Below the pieces are notes generated by a model. It had not been told where the DNA came from. It worked only from the letters and a program-made list of their open reading frames with translations, and did not search any database. Below, piece after piece: positions 1 through 8,633 of a stretch of 64,000 nucleotides of DNA. Source of the DNA: an uncultured Prevotella sp. (GTDB lineage: Bacteria; Bacteroidota; Bacteroidia; Bacteroidales; Bacteroidaceae); NCBI GenBank assembly GCA_945875635.1, contig CAMCLD010000005.1, positions 1-64,000 on the forward strand, written 5' to 3'. A program made the position numbers and the translations under genes. Each line of letters begins with the position of its first letter. The first letter of the stretch is position 1.

Positions 1-140
1 AAAAACAAAAAACTTCGTCTTTTATTTTGTATTGTCTTCGACTTTCACTAACTTTACATAATTTAGGATGCGTCTCAACAATAAAAACAAAAAACTTCGT
101 CTTTTATTTTGTATTGTCTTCGACTTTCACTAACTTTGCA
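1..140 (+). promoter_or_regulatory. Tandemly duplicated promoter segment: about 58 bp repeated with an 82-bp period, each copy ending in a TAnnTTTR box
   Basis: 1-58 and 83-140 are identical except for one base (TAACTTTACA vs TAACTTTGCA); the second copy matches the Bacteroidetes -7 box TAnnTTTG. Confidence 0.8.
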
Positions 141-181
141 AAATCGTAGAACTACCTAAAGATAACAAATCATCAAATTAC

Positions 182-1561
182 ATGGAACAAGTTTTTAGCT
201 ACATTATCAGCCTTGGGGCTGCTGTGATGATGCCTATCCTTTTCACAATAATAGGTCTGTGCATCGGAATGAAATTCGGCAAAGCCCTTAAATCCGGACT
301 ATATGTGGGAGTGGGTTTCGTGGGACTTGGAATAGTAACAGCCCTGTTGACAAACAATTTCAGTGACCCGCTGACTGCAATATCAAAGATTTATCATCTG
401 CAACTTAAAGTGTTTGACATGGGATGGCCGGCAGCGGCAGCCGTTGCTTACAACACAGCTGTAGGTGCACTGATAATACCAGTGTGTCTCGGCATTAACT
501 TCCTGATGCTTATCACCAAGACAACAAGAACCGTCAACATTGATTTATGGAACTACTGGCATTTCGCCTTCATAGGAGCAGTAGCGTATTTCGTAATGGG
601 TGAAAGTCTCGCATGGGGATATTTCGCTGCAATAATATGCTATATCATAACACTTGTAATGGCTGACCTTACAGCTGACAAATTCCAAGGCTATTACGAG
701 AACCTTGACGGTATATCCATACCACAGCCTTTCTGCCAGAGCTTCGTGCCCTTCGCCATCGTCATTAACAAGTTGCTTGACATGATTCCAGGATTCAGCA
801 AGCTTGACATTGACGCTGAGGGAATGAAAAAGAAATTCGGAGTACTGGGAGAGCCACTGGTACTCGGAGTCATCGTTGGAGCATTAATAGGTGTGGCTGC
901 AAGACTCGAAGTGAAAGGAATACTCGGGCTGGGAGTTACCATGGGTGCAGTAATGGAACTAATTCCACGAATCACGAAACTGTTTATTGACGGTCTGATG
1001 CCAATATCCGAAAAGACAAAAGACCTTGTAAACAAAAAGTTCAACGGCAAGAAGGTAAGCATAGGCATGAGTCCGGCCCTCGTTATCGGTCATCCCACTA
1101 CACTCGTGGTGTCACTGCTGCTCATACCAACCATACTTGCCATTGCGGTATTCCTACCAGGGAACCAGTTCCTGCCGCTTGCATCACTTGCGGGAATGTT
1201 CTACCTTTTCCCACTCATCCTGCCATTCACTAAAGGCAACGTTGTAAAGACATTTATAATAGGTCTCGTGGCTCTCGTCATTGGATTATATTTCGTTACC
1301 GACATGGCTGATGACTTCACACTGGCAGCCAACGCCGTATATGCTGCAACACAGGACAAGGCTGCACACATTCCAGACGGATTCTCTGGCGGGGCTATTG
1401 ATTTCGCTGCTTCACTCATCGGATGGAGCATATACAAACTTACATGCTATCTCAAATACATCGGACCTGCAATTCTTGTCGTAATAACAATTGCATTGAT
1501 GGTGTACAACCGCAGACAGATAGTAAAGGATGAGAAAAAGGCTGCAAGAACAGAGAAATAA
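182..1561 (+). CDS. PTS galactitol-type transporter subunit IIC (GatC-like), no EIIA/EIIB nearby
   Basis: 459 aa polytopic membrane protein resembling the EIIC-GatC family. Confidence 0.8.
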   Translation: MEQVFSYIISLGAAVMMPILFTIIGLCIGMKFGKALKSGLYVGVGFVGLGIVTALLTNNFSDPLTAISKIYHLQLKVFDMGWPAAAAVAYNTAVGALIIPVCLGINFLMLITKTTRTVNIDLWNYWHFAFIGAVAYFVMGESLAWGYFAAIICYIITLVMADLTADKFQGYYENLDGISIPQPFCQSFVPFAIVINKLLDMIPGFSKLDIDAEGMKKKFGVLGEPLVLGVIVGALIGVAARLEVKGILGLGVTMGAVMELIPRITKLFIDGLMPISEKTKDLVNKKFNGKKVSIGMSPALVIGHPTTLVVSLLLIPTILAIAVFLPGNQFLPLASLAGMFYLFPLILPFTKGNVVKTFIIGLVALVIGLYFVTDMADDFTLAANAVYAATQDKAAHIPDGFSGGAIDFAASLIGWSIYKLTCYLKYIGPAILVVITIALMVYNRRQIVKDEKKAARTEK

Positions 1562-1590
1562 TAAACCAAAACGACAATAAGAAAAAAGAC

Positions 1591-2574
1591 ATGATAATGA
1601 AAAGGATTGTAATTACTGTATCAATGTGCCTCGCCGTGGTAATGGCATCGGCACAAGGCTGTGGCTGTAAAAGCTACGAGGTAAAGGCTGAAAACGCATA
1701 CACAAACTACAATGTCAGGTATGCAAGTCACCCGGAAGATGCAAAGCACTACACAACAGCACGCATCAGAAAGGAATACGCAATAGAAAAAGTATTCGCT
1801 CCTGGGGAGGTGAACTGGACATACACATTGTTTGACAGATTCCTTATAGGAGGTGCAATGCCTACAGTTGCTCCCATAAAGCTCACGTCCATAGCTCCTC
1901 TTTATACCGACAAGCCACAGGACAAGAAACGCCTCCTTGACAACCGAGAGCTGGGTATCATAAACATCGGAGGAAAAGGAACTGTAACAGTGGATGGCAA
2001 GGAGTATGTGCTCGACTTCCAGGAAGCTCTATACGTGGGTAGGGCAGACGAGAAGAACGACAAGGAGATAACACTTGCAAGCAACGACCCGGCAAACCCG
2101 GCAAAGTTCTATATGAACAGTGCCTGCGCACACCAGACTTATCCCACAAAGAAGGTGACACTAAAGGAGGCTAACAACATACACGCTGGTTCACTCAAAG
2201 AAAGCAACGACAGGGTAATACACCAGATGATAATTGACGGCGTGGCTGGAGTGCGCACATGTCAGTTGCAGATGGGCATTACAGAACTGAAAGAAGGCTC
2301 TGTATGGAACACCATGCCTGCACATACCCACACACGTAGGATGGAGACATATATATATTATAATGTACCAGAAGGACAAAAAATTCTGCACATGATGGGA
2401 GAGCCACAGGAGACTCGTCCTGTATGGCTGAACAACGAGCAGGCTGTCATAGCTCCAGAATGGTCTATTCACTGTGCAGCTGGTACAAGCAACTATACAT
2501 TCATCTGGGGTATGGCAGGAGAAAACCTCATATACAACGACATGCAGGTAGTTAAGATTCCAGACCTTGAATAA
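1591..2574 (+). CDS. kduI: 4-deoxy-L-threo-5-hexosulose-uronate ketol-isomerase (KduI) with N-terminal signal peptide
   Basis: NYNVRYASHPEDAKHYTT...EKVF...DRFLIGGAMP and PAHTHTRRMETYIYY motifs of KduI; preceded by MIMKRIVITVSMCLAVVMASAQG. Confidence 0.9.
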   Translation: MIMKRIVITVSMCLAVVMASAQGCGCKSYEVKAENAYTNYNVRYASHPEDAKHYTTARIRKEYAIEKVFAPGEVNWTYTLFDRFLIGGAMPTVAPIKLTSIAPLYTDKPQDKKRLLDNRELGIINIGGKGTVTVDGKEYVLDFQEALYVGRADEKNDKEITLASNDPANPAKFYMNSACAHQTYPTKKVTLKEANNIHAGSLKESNDRVIHQMIIDGVAGVRTCQLQMGITELKEGSVWNTMPAHTHTRRMETYIYYNVPEGQKILHMMGEPQETRPVWLNNEQAVIAPEWSIHCAAGTSNYTFIWGMAGENLIYNDMQVVKIPDLE

Positions 2575-2581
2575 ATGAAAC

Positions 2582-2614
2582 ATCTTCCTCGTCACGCTAC
2601 GTGATGAGGAAGAT
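2582..2614 (+). other. Intercistronic hairpin between kduI and the MFS gene
   Basis: ATCTTCCTCGTCACG/ACGTGATGAGGAAGAT inverted repeat, no following U-run. Confidence 0.6.
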
Positions 2615-2667
2615 TATATCCTGAAATAACGTAATCTATTAAAGACAATCATAACCTAATAACAACA

Positions 2668-4116
2668 ATGAGCAAAATACAAACTACAAAAATGACCAAC
2701 TGGCGTTGGGTGATGTGCGCAATGCTTTTCTTTGCGACAACAGTGAACTACATGGACCGCCAGGTTCTCTCTCTTACATGGAAAGACTTTATTTCTCCTG
2801 AATTCCATTGGAACGACGAAACATACGGAAACATCACGGCGGTGTTCTCTATCTTATATGCCGTAGCCAACCTCTTTGCTGGTAAGTTCGTTGACTGGAT
2901 GGGAACAAAGAAAGGTTACCTATGGGCTATTGTCATTTGGTCACTCGGTGCAGTCCTCCATGCTTTCTGCGGAGTATTCACAGAAGGATGGATGGGTGGA
3001 GACTTCTCCTCAAAAGAGGCTCTTATTGGAGCTACTGGCGATTCTGCCATAATGATATCCACAATCAGCATGTATGCATTCCTCTTCTGCCGCTGCGTCC
3101 TGGCACTTGGAGAAGCTGGCAACTTCCCGGCTGCCATAAAGGTTACAGCAGAATATTTCCCCAAGAAAGACCGTGCCTTCGCAACATCCATATTCAACTC
3201 TGGTGCAAGCGTGGGAGCTCTTGCCGCTCCTGCAACCATTCCACTCATTGCAAAGGCTGTAGGATGGGAAATGGCATTCATCATTATCGGTGCACTCGGA
3301 TTCATCTGGGCTGGAATATGGATTTTCGTTTATGACAAACCAGCAAAGAGCAAACACGTAAACGAGGCTGAGCTTATGTATGTAAATCAGGACGACGAGG
3401 AAGAGACAGCTCCCAAAGAGGTACAAGAGGAAAAACAGATGAGTATCCTGCAAGCTTTCTCCTATCGTCAGACTTGGTCTTTCGTATTCGGCAAGTTCAT
3501 GACAGATGGCGTATGGTGGTTCTTCCTGTTCTGGGCTCCTGCATATTTCTCCGATCAGTATGGTTACACTTCTGACTCCAGCATGGGTATTGCTCTCATA
3601 TTCACATTATATGCTATCGTGACAGTACTTTCCATGTTCGGTGGATATCTGCCAAAACTGTTTGTCGAGAGAAAAGGCATGAACCCATATCATGGCAGAA
3701 TGCTTGCAATGCTCATATTCGCATTCTTCCCCATGCTGGCACTCTTCGCACAGCCATTGGGACAGTATAGTGCATGGTGGCCTGCCATCATTATAGGTTT
3801 TGTAGGCGCAGGACATCAGGCTTGGTCTGCCAACATCTTCTCTACAACCGGAGACATGTTCCCGAAATCAGCTGTAGCTACCATCACAGGAATTGGCTCT
3901 ATGGCTGGTGGCGTAGGCTCATTCCTCATAAACAAGGGTTCTGGAACATTGTTTACTTATGCCGAGTCTCAGGGGGCTGCGTTCACATTCATGGGATTCG
4001 AGGGAAAACCTGCCGGATACATGATTATTTTCTGCATCTGCGCCGTTGCTTACCTCATCGGATGGACAGTGATGAAGACTCTTGTTCCTAAATACAAGCC
4101 AATAGTTCTTGATTAA
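2668..4116 (+). CDS. MFS hexuronate transporter, ExuT-like
   Basis: 482 aa MFS; RWVMCAMLFFATTVNYMDRQVLS and LGEAGNFPAAIKVTAEYFPKKDRAFATSIFNSGASVGA typical of the ACS/hexuronate family. Confidence 0.85.
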   Translation: MSKIQTTKMTNWRWVMCAMLFFATTVNYMDRQVLSLTWKDFISPEFHWNDETYGNITAVFSILYAVANLFAGKFVDWMGTKKGYLWAIVIWSLGAVLHAFCGVFTEGWMGGDFSSKEALIGATGDSAIMISTISMYAFLFCRCVLALGEAGNFPAAIKVTAEYFPKKDRAFATSIFNSGASVGALAAPATIPLIAKAVGWEMAFIIIGALGFIWAGIWIFVYDKPAKSKHVNEAELMYVNQDDEEETAPKEVQEEKQMSILQAFSYRQTWSFVFGKFMTDGVWWFFLFWAPAYFSDQYGYTSDSSMGIALIFTLYAIVTVLSMFGGYLPKLFVERKGMNPYHGRMLAMLIFAFFPMLALFAQPLGQYSAWWPAIIIGFVGAGHQAWSANIFSTTGDMFPKSAVATITGIGSMAGGVGSFLINKGSGTLFTYAESQGAAFTFMGFEGKPAGYMIIFCICAVAYLIGWTVMKTLVPKYKPIVLD

Positions 4117-4195
4117 TCTTTTAATCATCACTGACATATAAACGGACATTTGGCAGAAGCATGTTCTGCATGTCATAATATAGTCCTTTCATAAT

Positions 4196-4231
4196 AGGGC
4201 GTGTTCACATCAAATAAATGTGACACGCCCT
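4196..4231 (+). terminator. Terminator-like hairpin after the hexuronate transporter
   Basis: AGGGCGTGTTCACAT...ATGTGACACGCCCT followed by T-rich sequence. Confidence 0.65.
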
Positions 4232-4310
4232 CAATTTATTTACTCAAGTTCCTGAAGTAGCAAATATAAAAAAGAGGCAATAAAGGAAGATAAATGGAGG
4301 CAGAAGAAGT

Positions 4311-4367
4311 AAGAAGGAAGTTAAAAAGGAATGGCTCATCATAACTCCCATTCAGAACTTCCTTCTT
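4311..4367 (-). terminator. Inverted repeat downstream of nadB
   Basis: AAGAAGGAAGTT/AACTTCCTTCTT, 12-bp perfect arms. Confidence 0.4.
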
Positions 4368-4397
4368 AACTTCCCTAACACAACTCCTCACCTAAAA

Positions 4398-5984
4398 TCA
4401 TTTGTCGTAGGCATGGAGAGGGTAATCAGTGGTAAAATGGAGGCCACGACACTCCTTACGCTCAATAGCCCACCTCGTTATCAGATATCCGACATTTATC
4501 ATATTCCTTAGTTCACAGATGTCACGGCTTGCCTTGACCCTCTTGAACAAAGCTTCTGTCTCCTCATACAGTAAGTCAAGTCGGTCCCATGCCCTTTTGA
4601 GACGAAGGTCACTCCTTACGATACCAACATAGTTGGACATTATCTCACCGACTTCCTTAACACTCTGTGTAATGAGGACCTTCTCCTCATTGGTCATCGT
4701 GCCATCATCATTCCATTCTGGAACATCCGTGTTGAAGGAATAGTCGTCTATATGCTCAAGACTATGACGGGCTGCTGTCTCTGCATAAACGACAGCCTCA
4801 ATGAGTGAATTGGATGCAAGACGATTGCCTCCATGAAGTCCAGTGCATGAGCATTCGCCAATGGCATAGAGTCTCTTAATGCTTGAGCAGCCATCGAGAT
4901 TGACCTTGATACCTCCGCACATATAATGAGCAGCTGGTCTCACGGGAATATAGTTTTTTGTAATGTCAATACCTATAGACAGACACTTCTGGTATATGTT
5001 CGGGAAATGGTGTCTTGTCTCATCCGGATTCTTGTGGGTGACATCAAGGCACACATGGTTAAGGCCATGCTTCTTCATTTCCTTGTCGATAGCCCTCGCT
5101 ACAATATCTCTCGGGGCAAGTGAAAGCCTCTCATCGTATTTCTCCATGAAAGTCTCTCCATCGGGCAATCGCAATATACCACCATAGCCACGCATTGCCT
5201 CTGTTATTAGATAAGCAGGATGGGTCTCTCCCTGATGATAGAGAGCAGTCGGATGGAACTGTACAAACTCCATGTCTGCCACTGTGCCCTTTGCCCTATA
5301 AACCATAGCCTCACCGTCACCGGTTGCAATAATAGGATTGGTGGTTGTCTGATACACCGCCCCACAGCCGCCAGTACACATAAGCGTAACCTTGCTGAGA
5401 TAGGTATCCACCTTCTCTGTTGCAGGATTGAGCACGTAAGCTCCGAAACATTCGATATCGGGTGTCCGCCTTGTCACCTCTACTCCGAGATGATGCTGGG
5501 TAATTATCTCCACTGCGAAATGGTTCTCCTTTATCTCTATAAATGGATTGGAACGTACTGCCTCCATCAGTCCTCTCTGGATTTCTGCACCAGTGTCATC
5601 AGCATGATGAAGAATCCGGAACTCTGAATGTCCGCCTTCACGATGAAGGTCAAAGTTGCCATTAGCCTTCCTGTCAAAATTGACACCCCATTCCACAAGC
5701 TCGCATATCTGTCCGGGAGCCATCCTGACCACCTGTTCAACAGCAGCTCTGTCGGAGATGAAATCACCTGCTATCATGGTGTCCTCTATGTGTTTTTCAA
5801 AATTATCCACTTCGAGGTTAGTGACCGAAGCCACACCACCCTGTGCAAAAGAAGTGTTTGCCTCATCGAAAGAGGTCTTGCAGATAATACATATCTTTCC
5901 TTTCTTCTCCTTCGCCACCTTTAATGCGTAGCTCATACCGGCAACGCCTGCGCCAATTATGAGGAAGTCGTATTTATATACCAT
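4398..5984 (-). CDS. nadB: L-aspartate oxidase
   Basis: 528 aa; FAD motif DFLIIGAGVAGMSYALKVA, TSFAQGGVA, EFVQFHPTAL, HYMCGGI, ASNSLIEAVVYAE. Confidence 0.92.
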   Translation of the reverse strand: MVYKYDFLIIGAGVAGMSYALKVAKEKKGKICIICKTSFDEANTSFAQGGVASVTNLEVDNFEKHIEDTMIAGDFISDRAAVEQVVRMAPGQICELVEWGVNFDRKANGNFDLHREGGHSEFRILHHADDTGAEIQRGLMEAVRSNPFIEIKENHFAVEIITQHHLGVEVTRRTPDIECFGAYVLNPATEKVDTYLSKVTLMCTGGCGAVYQTTTNPIIATGDGEAMVYRAKGTVADMEFVQFHPTALYHQGETHPAYLITEAMRGYGGILRLPDGETFMEKYDERLSLAPRDIVARAIDKEMKKHGLNHVCLDVTHKNPDETRHHFPNIYQKCLSIGIDITKNYIPVRPAAHYMCGGIKVNLDGCSSIKRLYAIGECSCTGLHGGNRLASNSLIEAVVYAETAARHSLEHIDDYSFNTDVPEWNDDGTMTNEEKVLITQSVKEVGEIMSNYVGIVRSDLRLKRAWDRLDLLYEETEALFKRVKASRDICELRNMINVGYLITRWAIERKECRGLHFTTDYPLHAYDK

Positions 5985-5994
5985 AAGTTATACA

Positions 5995-6110
5995 AGTTTT
6001 AAGTTGACAAGTAAATAAGTCAACGGGTTAACAAGTTGATACTCTTATGGCTTGAGCTTGCCAACAACCATGAACACCATTAACTGGTTTACTTGTAGAC
6101 TCGTCAACTA
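5995..6110. repeat. Octamer-ladder inverted repeat element, copy A
   Basis: GTTGACAA GTAAATAA GTCAACGG GTTAACAA GTTGATAC (6003-6042) and TGGTTTAC TTGTAGAC TCGTCAAC (6085-6108). Confidence 0.75.
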
Positions 6111-6255
6111 AAAAATATTTTTCAACCGACAAAATTACAAAAAATAGAGATATAATGGTTCTTTCTTTTCGTATTTTTTCAACAATGAACCTTATAAAAC
6201 ACTATTTCTCGCTTTCAAGTGGCTTACTATTGTTTATTTTTTGTAAATTTGCAGC

Positions 6256-7569
6256 ATGACAAGACATTATTGTATTCTTCTGAAATTACTTGCCATAGTC
6301 GCATTTGCCACGTTCAACACAACCATTAAGGCACAAGACGTTCTAATAGATGGCACTACAAACAACGATGATGACTCTCTGGCAGTTGACACCATGGCAG
6401 TTGACAGCCTTGGTAATTTAGACTTGCCAGAGGACAGCATAGCTCAACACTTGCCTTGGGAAGAGGCTGTAAGGCTCAGACTGCAATCTTTATTGGCAGA
6501 CAGATTGTTCGAAACGTCACAGGTGGCTCTCATGGTCTGGGACCTTGACGCAGACTCCGTCTTATTCCGCCACAACGAGAGACAAAGGATGAGACCTGCT
6601 TCTACAATGAAACTACTTACTGCCATTTCTGCCCTCGACTATCTGGGGAGTGGCTATAAACTGCGCACAGAACTAAGATACAGAGGCAACATGAGTGACA
6701 GTACACGCATAATTAATGGCAACCTGTATTGTATTGGATGCCTCGACCCTGAATTCTCTTCACTTGACGTAAATGTTTTTGCCGACAGCATTAAAAGCCT
6801 GAACGCAGACACCATCGTAGGGAACATATATGCTGACATGTCATTCAAGGACAATGACAGGCTTGGAGAGGGATGGTGCTGGGACGACGACAACCCCGTG
6901 CTGAGTCCGTTGCTTGTCAATGGGAAAGACAGATTCGTAGAGTCCCTACTCCGCTCTCTCAGAGAAAGGAACATTGTACTTGACGGAACATGCAAGGAAC
7001 AATCCACATCAACTAATGGAGGAACCATATTATGTTGCATAGAGCGTCCACTTACCGCATTGCTCGGTAAAATGATGAAGAAAAGCAACAACCTCTATGC
7101 TGAGGCTGTATTCTACCAGATAGCGCACCGACAGGGAGGAAGCCATGCTGGGGCTGCAAGTGCAAGAAGCAGAATGGACATGGTTGTGAAGAAAGCTGGA
7201 GGTGACCATAAGGCATTGCGGGTAGCTGATGGGTCTGGTCTTTCCCTGTATAATTACGCCACTGCCGAGATAGAGGTTATGATGTTGCGCTACGCCTTCA
7301 ACAACGACGACATATATCCTTATCTATACGAGTCACTACCCATAGCTGGTATAGATGGCACACTAAGGAAGAGAATGAGAAACTCCAAGGCAAAAGCCAA
7401 CGTAAGGGCAAAGACAGGTACGCTTAAGGGGGTCTGCACACTTGCTGGTTATTGCACAGGCGGTAACGGACATAAACTTTGTTTCGCCATTTTCAACCAA
7501 GGTATAAAAGATTCGTCAGAGGCACGCAACTTCCAAGACAAAGTGTGCAGAGTTCTTTGCAGTGATTAA
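6256..7569 (+). CDS. dacB: D-alanyl-D-alanine carboxypeptidase/endopeptidase, PBP4 (DacB) family
   Basis: RPASTMKLLTAISAL (SxxK), KSNNLYAE (SxN), KAKTGTLKG (KTG); signal peptide. Confidence 0.88.
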   Translation: MTRHYCILLKLLAIVAFATFNTTIKAQDVLIDGTTNNDDDSLAVDTMAVDSLGNLDLPEDSIAQHLPWEEAVRLRLQSLLADRLFETSQVALMVWDLDADSVLFRHNERQRMRPASTMKLLTAISALDYLGSGYKLRTELRYRGNMSDSTRIINGNLYCIGCLDPEFSSLDVNVFADSIKSLNADTIVGNIYADMSFKDNDRLGEGWCWDDDNPVLSPLLVNGKDRFVESLLRSLRERNIVLDGTCKEQSTSTNGGTILCCIERPLTALLGKMMKKSNNLYAEAVFYQIAHRQGGSHAGAASARSRMDMVVKKAGGDHKALRVADGSGLSLYNYATAEIEVMMLRYAFNNDDIYPYLYESLPIAGIDGTLRKRMRNSKAKANVRAKTGTLKGVCTLAGYCTGGNGHKLCFAIFNQGIKDSSEARNFQDKVCRVLCSD

Positions 7570-7734
7570 CCCAAAATAGCATGTTTCAATTATTTTTTTG
7601 CGTTCCGAAGAAAGGATATTAGTATGATTGTTGATAGAAAAGAGGCATTTGCAACAAATTTTCAACACGTCAGGTTTATGCATGTTTATGACTTACAGAG
7701 ACTGAAATCACTATAAATACAAAGGCTGTTACGT

Positions 7735-7746
7735 GTAAACGTTTAC
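7735..7746. promoter_or_regulatory. LacI-family operator-like palindrome GTAAACGTTTAC
   Basis: Perfect 12-bp palindrome, about 30 bp upstream of a TTTG-N20-TATCTTTG promoter. Confidence 0.5.
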
Positions 7747-7776
7747 GTGAAAAAAATAAGTTTTTTTTATAAAACA

Positions 7777-7808
7777 TTTGATTCAAATCAATTTAATTCC
7801 TATCTTTG
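7777..7808 (+). promoter_or_regulatory. Bacteroidetes-type promoter (TTTG-N20-TATCTTTG)
   Basis: TTTG at 7777-7780 and TATCTTTG at 7801-7808, no ORF immediately downstream. Confidence 0.6.
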
Positions 7809-7814
7809 CAAACA

Positions 7815-7918
7815 GAAATCAACGATTTTCAAAAATATATAACTACATAAAACTCAAAACTGCTGAAACATTCAATAATTGAGGTAAGCCCCGACGTGAT
7901 GTCGGGGCTTTCTTTTTT
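7815..7918 (+). ncRNA. Candidate small RNA of about 100 nt with an intrinsic terminator
   Basis: Promoter at 7777-7808, no plausible ORF, ends in AAGCCCCGAC-gtgat-GTCGGGGCTT + TTCTTTTTT. Confidence 0.5.
7886..7918 (+). terminator. Intrinsic terminator
   Basis: 10-bp perfect GC-rich stem, 5-nt loop, T tract. Confidence 0.85.
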
Positions 7919-8090
7919 AGCGGACGCAAATATCCTTGTTAAGAATTTCGTTATAGCGAGTAGGCAAATTTCTTGTTTCTAGAATAAAGTCAAATCCCTA
8001 TGAGGCTATAAAACGAAAGAAAAAAGAGCTTTTATACAATGTACATATAAAAAAGTCTTTTCAAAGCACACCATTCTTATTTTTTTTCCC

Positions 8091-8099
8091 TATTTTTGC
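8091..8099 (+). promoter_or_regulatory. -7 box for bcp
   Basis: TATTTTTGC, about 60 bp upstream of the bcp start. Confidence 0.5.
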
Positions 8100-8159
8100 A
8101 TCTATATAGGACATTCCATAAAAGGATGACACACATTAATCAATAACTAACAGCAATTT

Positions 8160-8621
8160 ATGAGCATGAATGTAGGAGACAGAATCCCAGACATACTGGG
8201 AATTGACGAGAACGGTCAAGAAGTGAGGGCTTCCGACTTTGCCGGAAAGAAACTTGTTTTGTATTTCTATCCAAAAGACAGCACACCTGGATGTACCAGT
8301 CAGGCTTGCAACCTAAGAGACAACTACGAGGTGCTGGGCGACAAGGGATATGAGGTGCTGGGAGTCAGCGTTCAAGACGGAAAGTCACATAAAAGATTCA
8401 TAGAAAAGAATGCCTTGCCATTCCATCTTATAGCAGATACCGAGCATACCCTTAACGAAGCTTTCGGCACATGGGGAGAGAAAAGCATGTGTGGAAGGAA
8501 ATACATGGGAACATTCAGAACCACCTTCATCATTGATGAGAATGGCATTATTGAAAGAGTAATGGGACCTAAGGAAATAAAAGTAAAGGAACATTCACAG
8601 CAGATTCTTCAAAACCAATAA
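8160..8621 (+). CDS. bcp: Thioredoxin-dependent thiol peroxidase (BCP/AhpC-TSA family)
   Basis: YFYPKDSTPGCTSQACNLRD peroxiredoxin active site. Confidence 0.93.
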   Translation: MSMNVGDRIPDILGIDENGQEVRASDFAGKKLVLYFYPKDSTPGCTSQACNLRDNYEVLGDKGYEVLGVSVQDGKSHKRFIEKNALPFHLIADTEHTLNEAFGTWGEKSMCGRKYMGTFRTTFIIDENGIIERVMGPKEIKVKEHSQQILQNQ

Positions 8622-8633
8622 CACAAGAATAAA

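Noticed and set aside
694-1068. 124-aa antisense ORF inside the EIIC gene
   Set aside because: Fully overlaps a strong membrane-protein CDS; low-complexity shadow translation with no recognisable domain.
2922-3335. 137-aa alternate-frame ORF in the MFS gene
   Set aside because: Same-strand frame shadow of a conserved transporter, Cys/His/Arg-rich as expected from an out-of-frame read.
5220-5924. ORFs opposite nadB
   Set aside because: Antisense shadows of an intact, conserved gene; no initiation signals or domain.
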